Source of the DNA: PLanc-01 sp035342095
GTDB lineage: Bacteria > Planctomycetota > Phycisphaerae > Sedimentisphaerales > Anaerobacaceae
Length of the DNA stretch: 64,000 nt
Assembly: GCA_035342095.1 (NCBI GenBank)
Contig: DAOQWL010000001.1
Location: 1 to 64,000 of the forward strand
Direction: 5' to 3'
The translations under genes and the position numbers were made by a program. Under the pieces are notes generated by a model, which was not told where the DNA came from, searched no databases, and saw only the letters and a list, made by a program, of their open reading frames with translations. Shown here piece after piece: positions 1 through 7,697 of the stretch. Position 1 is the stretch's first letter, and each line of letters starts with the position of its first letter.

Positions 1-51
1 TGGCTGGTTTTGAACCCGATCCGACTGGCTGGTTTTACCCGATCCTTGACA
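1..51. mobile_element. Possible IS21-family insertion sequence terminus (edge-truncated)
   Basis: Two imperfect tandem copies of a roughly 20-bp unit (GGCTGGTTTT followed by CCCGATCC) run from the window edge and end in TTGACA. On the minus strand this reads as TGTCA at the tip followed by repeated units. IS21-family elements are known for a TG...CA tip with several internal terminal repeats. No transposase is inside the window, so this is inference from the terminus alone. Positions 52-168 hold nothing recognisable. Confidence 0.35.
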
Positions 52-168
52 GTCATGACATTAGGATCTTCCGTCCCATGCGGACGACGATCTGGCGACA
101 TCGTATCAGGCAAGCCAATCGAGGTCAACTTCCGGCTTGCTGAACGCGGAAGAGTTCTCGCACGCTAC

Positions 169-849
169 TCACGAGCAAATTCCGCGGAGGTCGTCGAGCG
201 TAAGGTCGTCGAGCCGGTGCACGACTTTGTCTGCCTGTTTGAGCTGGGCGGCGTCGTAGGTGTTCGTCACCGCGATGGTGTGCATGCCGGCGGCTCGCGC
301 CGCCTGGAGGCCCCAGTGAGAGTCCTCGATGACGACGCAGCATTCGGGTGCGATGGGATCGGGCCAGACGTGGTTGAGTTTCTGGAGGGCCAGGAGGAAT
401 CCTTCGGGGTCCGGCTTGCCGCGACGAACCTCCTCGGCCGAGACGATGACATCGAAATGGCCTCGCAGCGCCGCCCCCTCCAGGATCAACTCGATTTCCG
501 GTCGCAGGGCCCCCGAGCAGATGGCGATGGGGACCCCTGCCCTGCCCAGCAGGGCGAGGAACTCCCGAACGCCCTCGATGATCCTGCCCTCGGTGCGGGC
601 CAGGTGCTCGAAGACCTGCGTCTTCTGCTGGATCAACGTGGGCACCTGGCTCTCCTGAATCGGGAGGCGACCTTCGCCGATCAGGGCCTTGAAACAGTCT
701 TTGTCGGACAGGCCGAGGTAGTCTTTGTAGTACTCGCGTTTGCTGAGCTCGAAGCCGTGCGGCGCCAGCACCGTGTTGAACGCGCGGAAGTGCAGGATTT
801 CCGAGTCGGTGATGACGCCGTCAAAATCGAAGATTACTGCTCTCAGCAT
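169..849 (-). CDS. HAD-superfamily hydrolase, beta-phosphoglucomutase-like
   Basis: 226-residue haloacid dehalogenase fold protein, probably a cytosolic sugar-phosphate phosphatase or phosphomutase. Motif I is DFDGVITDS, with the nucleophile Asp8 and Asp10. A helical cap covers about residues 17-90. Motif II has Ser112 (ICSGA), motif III has Lys145 in RRGKPDP, and motif IV is VVIEDS with Glu175 and Asp176. The DGVxTDSE pattern and the cap between motifs I and II fit subclass IA, the beta-phosphoglucomutase/phosphoglycolate phosphatase group; substrate cannot be read. It lies 39 bp downstream of the acyl-CoA dehydrogenase on the same strand and could be its last cotranscribed gene, although the functions are unrelated. 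Confidence 0.9.
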   Translation of the reverse strand: MLRAVIFDFDGVITDSEILHFRAFNTVLAPHGFELSKREYYKDYLGLSDKDCFKALIGEGRLPIQESQVPTLIQQKTQVFEHLARTEGRIIEGVREFLALLGRAGVPIAICSGALRPEIELILEGAALRGHFDVIVSAEEVRRGKPDPEGFLLALQKLNHVWPDPIAPECCVVIEDSHWGLQAARAAGMHTIAVTNTYDAAQLKQADKVVHRLDDLTLDDLRGICS

Positions 850-888
850 AGATTCGCTCTTGGCGAAGCGCCACGAGTCTCATCGGTC

Positions 889-2691
889 CTACACTTCCGG
901 CACCGGCCCGATCAACGCCTCGTATTCGCTGAACGTCGATCTATCGCCCTGGCGGACCAGCTCGCTCAGCGACTTGATCTTCGGGGCGTTCTTCTCGACG
1001 TATCGTCTGGCCATCGTGAGTTTTCGCTGCTTCATCGGGACGGTTTGCCCGTTCCTGGCGGTCCCGCCTGCGACGGGGACGTTCATCTCGACCTTCGTGC
1101 TGGCCTGGCCGCAGAGCAGGTACCCGTTGATCAGGTCGATGGCGATATCCACCAGCGGCCGGCCGTAGAGGTCCATGTACTCGTTGCCCTGTTGCTTCGT
1201 GAATTCGATGGCCGCGTTCAACTGCTGCGTTCCCTCGGCCAGCTTGGCGAGCAGGTCGCTCACGCTGGCGTCATAGGGCAGGGCCGCCAGTTCGGCCAGG
1301 TACTTTTCGGTCGTCCCACTGCAGACGCCGCGGACCGCCGCGACGACCTGCAACTGACTGGTGCCCTCGTAGATCGTCGTGATGCGCGCGTCGCGGGCGT
1401 GCCGCTCGCAGGCGTAGTCCCGCATGAAGCCGCTGCCGCCGAGGACCTGGATCGAATCGTAGGCCACGCGGTTGCACATCTCCGTGCAGTAGTACTTGCT
1501 CATCGGGGTGAGCATGCCGGCAAATCGCTTGTAGACGCGGGCGTTGTCCTTGAGCTTCTTCTGTGCGTCCTTGTCCGCGGGCGGGTTGTTCTCGACGAGG
1601 TTGTTGTAGCCGATGGCCAGGTCCACGACGCGGGACGTGTCGTAGAGCAGGGCGCGTCCGGCTTCGATGGCGATCTTCATATCGATCAGCATGTCCCGCA
1701 CGGCGGGCAGCTTCTCGATGGCGACGGAGAACTGCTTTCGACTGGCGGCGTAATCGCGGGCGATGCGGTACGTGGCCTCCGCGATCCCCAACCCCTGGGC
1801 CGCGATCCCGATCCGGGCACCGTTCATCAGCGTCGCGACGTAGGGGACCAGGCCGCGCTGCCGCTCGCCGATCAGCACGCACGGCGTGTTGTCGAAGAAG
1901 ATCTCGCAGGTGGGTGAGCCGTGAATGCCGAGCTTGTCTTCGAGCCGGCGGATGTGGACCGTCGGGCCGGGCTCGCACAGCAGCAGGCTCAGGCCCAGGC
2001 CGCCGGCGCGGTCGGGCTCGCTGCGGGACAGGACCAGGAGCACATCGCCGCAGCCGTTCGTGATGAATCGCTTCACGCCGTGGAGGAACCAGTTGCCCTC
2101 GCTGTCCTGGAAGGCCCGCAGCTTAACCGCCTGCAGGTCCGAGCCCGCGTCGGGCTCCGTGAGCACCATGGCGCCGGTGACCTTGCCGTCCGCGAAGAGC
2201 GGCAGGTACTTCTGTTTGATCTCCTCGGACGCGAAGGCGTTGATCGTTTCCGCGATGCCCTGGAGACCGAAGATGTTCATCAGCGACGCATCCGCCCGCG
2301 AGAGGATCTCGTTGGCCATCGAATACACGAGGCTCGGGAAGTTCAGCCCGTGGAAGCGGTGGGGCAGGGTGAAGCCCATCACTTCCGCCTGGGCCAGTTT
2401 CTCGATGTCTTCCGCGATGCCCTTGGGCCGGGTCACCGAGCCGTCTTCGTTGAGGGTGTTGCCTTCGCGGTCCACGCTCTCGGCCCGCGGCGCGATGAAG
2501 TCGGCACAGAGTTCACCGAGCGAATCGAGCACCATTTCGTAGTTGCGGATCGCCTCCTCAGCGTCCCGCGGAGCGTAGTCGAACTGGTTCGCGAAGCGGA
2601 AGCCTTCTTCGATTGTCTCCGCCAGCGGCGCCAGGTCGATGTGCCGGAACAGGAACCGAATGTCGTCGTTGTCTTGGTAGAAGTTTCCCAT
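889..2691 (-). CDS. Acyl-CoA dehydrogenase family protein
   Basis: 600-residue flavoprotein that would oxidise an acyl-CoA to the enoyl-CoA and pass electrons to ETF, encoded next to it. The middle domain carries the signature LTEPDAGSDL and the FITNG segment. The C-terminal helical domain has ITTIYEGTSQLQ near residue 440, where the Glu of YEGT is the usual catalytic base position. About 150 residues follow, as in the long AcdA-type members with an extra C-terminal domain, so 600 residues is normal for that subgroup rather than for the 380-residue class. It is last in the etfB-mntA-hepT-etfA-acd run. A 100-bp AT-rich palindromic repeat separates it from etfA. The natural acyl substrate cannot be inferred. 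Confidence 0.93.
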   Translation of the reverse strand: MGNFYQDNDDIRFLFRHIDLAPLAETIEEGFRFANQFDYAPRDAEEAIRNYEMVLDSLGELCADFIAPRAESVDREGNTLNEDGSVTRPKGIAEDIEKLAQAEVMGFTLPHRFHGLNFPSLVYSMANEILSRADASLMNIFGLQGIAETINAFASEEIKQKYLPLFADGKVTGAMVLTEPDAGSDLQAVKLRAFQDSEGNWFLHGVKRFITNGCGDVLLVLSRSEPDRAGGLGLSLLLCEPGPTVHIRRLEDKLGIHGSPTCEIFFDNTPCVLIGERQRGLVPYVATLMNGARIGIAAQGLGIAEATYRIARDYAASRKQFSVAIEKLPAVRDMLIDMKIAIEAGRALLYDTSRVVDLAIGYNNLVENNPPADKDAQKKLKDNARVYKRFAGMLTPMSKYYCTEMCNRVAYDSIQVLGGSGFMRDYACERHARDARITTIYEGTSQLQVVAAVRGVCSGTTEKYLAELAALPYDASVSDLLAKLAEGTQQLNAAIEFTKQQGNEYMDLYGRPLVDIAIDLINGYLLCGQASTKVEMNVPVAGGTARNGQTVPMKQRKLTMARRYVEKNAPKIKSLSELVRQGDRSTFSEYEALIGPVPEV

Positions 2692-2701
2692 GCCCTATCC
2701 T

Positions 2702-2792
2702 GTGATTTACTATTTGCTATTTACTATTTGACCGCCCGAGACGGAGTCTCTGCCGGCGGCAAATCGTAAATAGCAAATTGTAGATTGTAAAT
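2702..2792. repeat. AT-rich palindromic intergenic repeat, copy a
   Basis: A run of TTTACTATTTGCTATTTACT type is followed by its imperfect inverse (AAATCGTAAATAGCAAATTG) around a GC-rich loop. It stands out as AT-rich in a GC-rich genome. Related palindromes lie at 53101-53180 and 55771-55847, and a similar short tandem lies in the start of tmk (47404-47438). It fills the space between etfA and the acyl-CoA dehydrogenase. Confidence 0.7.
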
Positions 2793-3826
2793 TATTTCAT
2801 TCCTTTTTCCCTGATCGCTTTGATCATTCGCGGCACGACCTCGTTGAGGTCGCCGAGGATCTTGTAGTGGGCGACGCTGAAGATCGGCGCATCGGGATCG
2901 CTATTGATCGCGACGATCTTCTGGCTCTGGGCCATGCCCGCCTGATGCTGGATCGCGCCGCTGATCCCGACCGCAACGTACAGGCTCGGGCGGACCGTGG
3001 TCCCGGTCTGGCCGATCTGGTGGTCGTGGTCGATGAAGCCCAGATCGACCGCGGCCCGCGTCGCGCCCGGCGCGGCGCCCAGGCAGTTGGCCAGGTCCCA
3101 GACCAGCTTGAAGTTCTCCTTGCTGCCGACGCCCGCGCCGCCGGCGACGATGATCCTCGCGGCCTTGAGATCGACCTTCTTGGCCCGCGTGTGCTGCTGG
3201 AGGATCTCGATGGGCAGGTCGCTCTGCGCGATGCCGACGCTCTCGACGACGATCTCGCCTTTTCGCCTGGCGTTCGGCTCAGGCATCGGCATGACGCCCT
3301 CGCGGACGGTCGCCATTTGGGGCCAGCGGTCGAAGTTGATGATCGTTGCGATGATGTTGCCGCCGAACGCGGGGCGGATCTGGAACAGCAGGTTCTTGTG
3401 GACCTCGCCGGTCTTCGTGATCTCATGGTCGCCGATCTGCAGGTCGGTGCAGTCCGCGGTCAGACCCGCCTTGGCGGCGCTGGCGATTCGCGGCGCCAAG
3501 TCCCGGCCCGACACCGTCGCGCCGTAGAGCACGACCTGCGGCTTGTGCTTGTGGATCAGGTCCAGGATCACCTTGGCGTAACTGTTGGTCTGATAGGCCC
3601 CGAGCAGCGGGTTCTCGACGAGGTAGACCTTGTCGGCCCCGTGCTTGACCAGCTTGCTGGCCAGCTTCTTGACGCCGTCGCCCAGGAGCAGAACCCCCAG
3701 TTTGACCTGCAACGTATCCGCAAGGTGCCGCGCCTTGCTCATGAGCTCCAGCGGCGTCTCTTCCAGCCGCCCGCCATGCTGCTCGGCGAACACCCATACT
3801 TCCCCTTGTCGGTTGACTTCAATCAT
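2792..3826 (-). CDS. etfA: Electron transfer flavoprotein, alpha subunit
   Basis: 344-residue ETF alpha subunit. With EtfB it forms the soluble FAD-containing heterodimer that carries electrons from acyl-CoA dehydrogenases. The N-terminal half is the Rossmann-like ETF domain. The C-terminal FAD domain starts near GGAGVGSKENF, and the family signature LYVAVGISGAIQH is followed by AINSDPDAPIF and a GDL motif near the end. Length is a little above the usual 310-330. It normally lies directly after etfB; here 918 bp holding a nucleotidyltransferase and a HEPN gene separate the two. The start is ATG with only a weak purine stretch upstream. Confidence 0.96.
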   Translation of the reverse strand: MIEVNRQGEVWVFAEQHGGRLEETPLELMSKARHLADTLQVKLGVLLLGDGVKKLASKLVKHGADKVYLVENPLLGAYQTNSYAKVILDLIHKHKPQVVLYGATVSGRDLAPRIASAAKAGLTADCTDLQIGDHEITKTGEVHKNLLFQIRPAFGGNIIATIINFDRWPQMATVREGVMPMPEPNARRKGEIVVESVGIAQSDLPIEILQQHTRAKKVDLKAARIIVAGGAGVGSKENFKLVWDLANCLGAAPGATRAAVDLGFIDHDHQIGQTGTTVRPSLYVAVGISGAIQHQAGMAQSQKIVAINSDPDAPIFSVAHYKILGDLNEVVPRMIKAIREKGMK

Positions 3827-3867
3827 TTTTCGTTTCTCGTGGTTCGATTCTTGTGAAGAGTATACCC

Positions 3868-4314
3868 TTATGAGCAGCCATCAGAATCAAGCGGTTGTGC
3901 CGCGACAAACTCTCTGACTGCATCGATGAACTCCCGGACAATCCCTACGTCGGCATGAACGTGCTGATACACTCGCTCGTGATCGAGCGAGAGATAGTCG
4001 TGGACGAGCACATTCCGCAGCCGCGCCAGGGTCACCAGTTGATCTTTGAGCTGCCCCCCAATCACTTTGTTCTCGTGCAGGATTCTCGGGATATCCGCGT
4101 AAGTGTCCGGCTTCCGCCATCCGCACTCCGAGATCAGGATTTCCCCGACTGTCAGATACGTCTCCAGAGCCAAGTGCAACTGGCGATCGGCCAGTTCATG
4201 AATTCTCCAATCGGAGAGGAACTCCTCCCTGGGGTATTGCTGCAACTGACCCAAACGCACCAGGTACTCCTCCAGATCCCGGATACACTTGGCTAATCTC
4301 TCCTTATCGACCAT
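3868..4314 (-). CDS. hepT: HepT-like HEPN toxin (type VII toxin-antitoxin)
   Basis: Small, mostly helical HEPN-family protein (DUF86/HepT-like). The diagnostic motif RX4HXY is seen as RNVLVHDY: Arg, His and Tyr near residues 100, 105 and 107 of the form given here. In characterised HepT/MntA pairs HepT is an RNase-like toxin, and MntA neutralises it by adding AMP to the Tyr of this motif. The ATG at 4314 is preferred, with AGG a few bases upstream; a GTG at 4323 would add three residues. Either start overlaps the 3' end of mntA, the expected coupling. The gene sits inside an ETF gene run (etfB upstream, etfA downstream), which is unusual. Confidence 0.85.
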   Translation of the reverse strand: MVDKERLAKCIRDLEEYLVRLGQLQQYPREEFLSDWRIHELADRQLHLALETYLTVGEILISECGWRKPDTYADIPRILHENKVIGGQLKDQLVTLARLRNVLVHDYLSLDHERVYQHVHADVGIVREFIDAVREFVAAQPLDSDGCS

Positions 4315-4732
4315 GCTTGGCACCTGAGTCGAGGGTCTGGCGGGTGTACTTGTCTATGAGGGGTTTCCAGTCCAGGTACTTGAGCACCGCTGTCGTTTCG
4401 AAGGCCAGACGGCCTTTGTGGTCGGCACAGAACAAGAGCCGTCCTTCCTTGACGACTCGATGTGCCAACAGCGGCGGTGCATCGTTGAGGACGACCACAT
4501 CGACGTTGTCCGTCTTGAACAGGTCGCCCAACTCGCCCTGGACTTGAAGACGCAGGGCGAAGCGTTCCTCCGAGGCAACGGATTCATCGAAACCTACGGC
4601 GATGTCGATGTCGCTCAGAGGACCGACGCGTCCCGTTGTCTGCGAGCCGAAAAGGTAGGCAAAGGCAACCTTGCGGCCTCTGAAGCCGGCGGCCAACTGC
4701 TCCGTCATCGATGTGTCTATGCCGATCTGCAC
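4304..4732 (-). CDS. mntA: MntA-like minimal nucleotidyltransferase antitoxin
   Basis: 142-residue protein of the minimal nucleotidyltransferase (MNT) family. The catalytic signature GSX10DXD is intact: Gly29-Ser30, then Asp41 and Asp43 in SDIDIAV. Known MntA antitoxins AMPylate the HEPN partner. It uses a GTG start; the stop codon of etfB, 12 bp upstream, overlaps an AGGGA ribosome-binding site, so translation is probably coupled to etfB. An internal ATG at 4708 is possible but would remove the first strand. The stop lies within the start of hepT. The two genes form a complete toxin-antitoxin cassette lying in the ETF operon and would be transcribed from the etfB promoter. Confidence 0.85.
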   Translation of the reverse strand: MQIGIDTSMTEQLAAGFRGRKVAFAYLFGSQTTGRVGPLSDIDIAVGFDESVASEERFALRLQVQGELGDLFKTDNVDVVVLNDAPPLLAHRVVKEGRLLFCADHKGRLAFETTAVLKYLDWKPLIDKYTRQTLDSGAKHGR

Positions 4733-4744
4733 TTCGGATGTTCC

Positions 4745-5656
4745 CTAGCTTATCACCTTGTCCTGGATCAGCTCGTGGATCATGTCGGCGACGCCTTCGT
4801 CCGTCGGAGCGATGTCCTTGCTCTCCTTGGCTGCCAGGACGACGCTCTGGATCCGATGGACCTTGGTCGGCGAGCCGCTTCGGCCGCACCACGTCAGGTC
4901 GGCTTGGAGGTCGGTCAGGTTCCACTGCTGGATCAGCAGACCCCGCTTGGCTAAGTCATCGGCCTGCTGCTTCGCCATGCTCTTGACGGTCGCGTCGTCT
5001 TCCGTCGGGTTGGCGGCGCGGACGCTCTGTTCGATCTCGACCAGCGTTCGGGCGTTCTTGTTCTTCATCATCATTCGGGCTGCGGCCACCCTCGGCGAGG
5101 GTGCGTCGCCTGTGACGGTCAGCAGTACGGGCAGGGGGGCCCGGACGAGCTGCCAGCCGTTGCCGAGGTTGCGCCGAGCGGTGATCTTGCCATCCTCGAT
5201 GCCCTCCATCGATTCGACGTAGGTAATCTGGGTAATCCCGAGCTTCTCGGCAAGCTGAGGGCCTACCTGGGCGGTGTCGCCGTCGATGGCCTGCCGGCCG
5301 CACAGGACGATGTCGTAGTCCAGCTTACGGACGGCGCAGCTCAGGATATAGCTGGTCGCCAGGGTGTCGCTGGCTGCGCACCGCGGATCGGTTACTAAAA
5401 CAGCGTCGTCAGCCCCCCGATAGAGGGCATCCCGCAGAACTCTGGTCGCGGCGGGCAGGCCCATCGTGATGACCGTGACCCGGCCGCCGAAACGGTCCTT
5501 GATCTGCAACGCCATTTCCAGGGCGTTGAGGTCTTCCGGATTGAAAATGGCCGGCAGCGCCGCCCGGTTCACCGTGCCGTCGTCATTCATGACCTGGCCC
5601 GTGATCCGGTGAGTATCCGGCACCTGTTTGACCAACACTACGCAGTTGTACCCCAC
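4745..5656 (-). CDS. etfB: Electron transfer flavoprotein, beta subunit
   Basis: 303-residue EtfB, which binds AMP structurally and pairs with EtfA. Typical elements are the N-terminal VLVKQVPDT, NPEDLNALEMAL, a GADDAVLV strand turn, the LCGRQAIDGDTAQVGPQLAE segment and the LPVLLTV/APSPR region. It is about 45 residues longer than most EtfB proteins because of an extended C-terminal tail after the usual end. It starts at GTG with AGGAG about 8 nt upstream (5664-5669). It is the first gene of the minus-strand run etfB-mntA-hepT-etfA-acd and is transcribed divergently from the kinase gene. Confidence 0.95.
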   Translation of the reverse strand: MGYNCVVLVKQVPDTHRITGQVMNDDGTVNRAALPAIFNPEDLNALEMALQIKDRFGGRVTVITMGLPAATRVLRDALYRGADDAVLVTDPRCAASDTLATSYILSCAVRKLDYDIVLCGRQAIDGDTAQVGPQLAEKLGITQITYVESMEGIEDGKITARRNLGNGWQLVRAPLPVLLTVTGDAPSPRVAAARMMMKNKNARTLVEIEQSVRAANPTEDDATVKSMAKQQADDLAKRGLLIQQWNLTDLQADLTWCGRSGSPTKVHRIQSVVLAAKESKDIAPTDEGVADMIHELIQDKVIS

Positions 5657-5862
5657 CTATGGTCTCCTATCGTTATCTTGGCATACATAGAGGCTTTCAG
5701 ACCGCCATAGTGTAGCGGAGAAGGCGGTGCGGTCAACCCAAAAGTTCCCAGGCGGGCCTTGCGTTTGCGGACGTTGCAGGAAAGCAGCTAATCCTGTGCC
5801 GGAAAATCGCCGAAGGATAACCCGATTGGGGATCTTGCCCGCAAGAATGGTGGAAAAATGGT

Positions 5863-5890
5863 TTGACTTCAGCCCCGATAACTTCATAAT
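5863..5890 (+). promoter_or_regulatory. Candidate sigma-70 promoter for the Ser/Thr kinase gene
   Basis: TTGACT and CATAAT are separated by 16 bp, about 100 bp upstream of the kinase start. The 336-bp divergent gap (5657-5992) holds no other convincing feature; short open frames in it look spurious. Confidence 0.4.
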
Positions 5891-5992
5891 AGCCCTCGCG
5901 GCGACAGAGGTTTTATCGGGTGTACGAATCGGGGTTGACGTTGGGTTCTTGACCGAAAGGATGCGACCCCTGGATAACCCAGGGCGACATGA

Positions 5993-7216
5993 ATGAGTAC
6001 TGAGACCTCCTACGACACGCTATTCGGGCGAATGGCGGTGGATCAGGGGCTCTGCACAGACGAGGAGCTGCGCAAGGCCATCCAGGAATGCAAGGAACGC
6101 CGCAAGACCGATCCACTGATGCTCCAGGACCTGATGGTCCAGCTCGGTTACCTTACGGCCAGCCAGGCGGAACGGCTCAAGACCAGCGTCAAAGAGAGCA
6201 AGGTCGCCGCGACGCAGATCCCCGGCTACAAGATCCTCGGCAAGCTCGGCGCCGGCGCCATGGCCGTCGTCTACAAGGGCAAGCAGCTCAGCCTCAATCG
6301 GAGCGTCGCGATCAAGGTGCTGCCCCGCCGGTTCAGCGAGAACCCCGAGTACGTCCAGCGGTTCTACAAGGAAGGCCAGGCCGCGGGCAAGCTCAACCAT
6401 CCGAACATCGTCCAGGCCATCGACGTCGGCGAAGCGGGCGGCTACCACTACTTCGTCATGGAGTACGTCGAGGGCAAGACCATCGCGGATGACATCTCGA
6501 ACGGCCACATCTTTGGCGAGCAGGAGGCCATCGAGATCATCATCCAGGTGTGCCACGCCCTCCAGCACGCCCACGCGCATGGCCTGGTCCACCGCGACGT
6601 GAAGCCCAAGAACATCATGATCAACACGCAGGGCGTCGTGAAGCTGGCGGATATGGGTCTGGCCCGCGAGACGACCGATATCGAGGCCGCCCAGAGCGAG
6701 GAGGGCAAAGCCTACGGCACGCCGTACTACATCGCCCCCGAGCAGATCCGCGGCAAGATCGACATCGACGGCCGGGCGGATATCTACGGCCTCGGCGCCA
6801 CCTTCTACCACATGGTCACCGGCCGCGTTCCCTTCACAGGCGAAGATTCCGCGGAGATCATGAAGCGCCACCTCCGCGAGAAGCTCGTCCCGCCGGACCA
6901 CATCAACACCGCCCTCTCCGCCGGCGTCTCCGAGGTCATCGAGATCATGCTGGCCAAGCGCCGCGAGGACCGCTACAACAACGTCGAGGAGCTGCTCCTG
7001 GACCTCGAAGCCCTCCGCCAGGGCCACCCGCCGCTCCAGGCCCACAAACGCTTCGACGTCGAGATGCTCGAGAAGCTCGAAGACGGCGAGACCGTCGAGA
7101 TCGAGCACCTGACGGACACCGACGAGATCATCACCCGCTATCGTCTCTACCTCCTGATCCTCGGCGCGGTCTCCGCCATCGCGATCCTGATCATCGTCGG
7201 CATGCTGGTCCTCTGA
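5993..7216 (+). CDS. Membrane-anchored Ser/Thr protein kinase (PknB-like)
   Basis: 407-residue Hanks-type kinase. Residues 1-75 form an uncharacterised helical N-terminal domain. The kinase domain follows with the glycine loop GKLGAGAMAVVYKG, Lys108 in VAIKVL, the catalytic loop HRDVKPKN near residue 199, LADMGLAR at the metal-binding site (DMG in place of the more usual DFG, a variant common in planctomycete kinases) and GTPYYIAPEQ. A hydrophobic segment (about residues 385-406) ends the protein, so the kinase would face the cytoplasm on a C-terminal anchor with no extracytoplasmic sensor domain. It is monocistronic, divergent from etfB. Substrates are unknown. Confidence 0.93.
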   Translation: MSTETSYDTLFGRMAVDQGLCTDEELRKAIQECKERRKTDPLMLQDLMVQLGYLTASQAERLKTSVKESKVAATQIPGYKILGKLGAGAMAVVYKGKQLSLNRSVAIKVLPRRFSENPEYVQRFYKEGQAAGKLNHPNIVQAIDVGEAGGYHYFVMEYVEGKTIADDISNGHIFGEQEAIEIIIQVCHALQHAHAHGLVHRDVKPKNIMINTQGVVKLADMGLARETTDIEAAQSEEGKAYGTPYYIAPEQIRGKIDIDGRADIYGLGATFYHMVTGRVPFTGEDSAEIMKRHLREKLVPPDHINTALSAGVSEVIEIMLAKRREDRYNNVEELLLDLEALRQGHPPLQAHKRFDVEMLEKLEDGETVEIEHLTDTDEIITRYRLYLLILGAVSAIAILIIVGMLVL

Positions 7217-7352
7217 CGCCCGCCGCGGGACAGCGTATCTCGTCGCTCGCACCTTGCGCAGGCCGGGAATCCATCATTCCTTGCACAGCAACCTCCGCGG
7301 GATTATCATAGAGCAGGTTGATGACCCTGTTCTTGCAGTTGGCGAGGGCCCC

Positions 7353-7658
7353 ATGGCGGCACATCCTGTTGAGCGTTATCTGAAGGATCTGAGCGAGATT
7401 CACCGGACCGGCGGCGGCGTGGCCGAGGAATCGTACTACGGTCCCCTCGAAAACCTGCTGAACGACATCGGCAGAAAGCTCAAACCCCGCGTCCGTTGCG
7501 TGAGCCAGCTCAAGAACACCGGGGCCGGCGAGCCCGACTTCGGTCTCTACACCGCCAATCAGTTCCAGCGAGCCAACGATGCAGCCCCAATGACGGGCCT
7601 TTGTGGTGGAATGGTGCATACACCTCTGCTATACTGCCATTTGTGGACCTTTGGCTGA
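7353..7658 (+). pseudogene. N-terminal remnant of a type ISP restriction-modification gene
   Basis: From ATG 7353 to about 7568 the frame reads like the conserved N-terminus of single-chain type ISP enzymes: a YLKDLSEI helix, EESYYGPLENLLN, then KPRVRC, QLKNTGAGEPDFGL and a terminal QFQ. In the full enzymes this begins the Mrr-like nuclease domain. Right after QFQ the similarity stops and the frame drifts into unrelated sequence until a stop at 7658. The matching C-terminal end of such an enzyme lies at 10172-10546, beyond a complete candidate R-M pair. I read this as the left stump of a gene whose middle was replaced. Assignment is from memory of the family and was not searched. Confidence 0.7.
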
Positions 7659-7697
7659 TGGTGCGCCCCTTGTGACGCGAAAGGACTCAGGATAACA

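Noticed and set aside
5657..5887. 76-codon frame upstream of etfB on the minus strand
   Set aside because: No domain, lies in the divergent promoter gap, ends exactly against the etfB start; looks like leader sequence.
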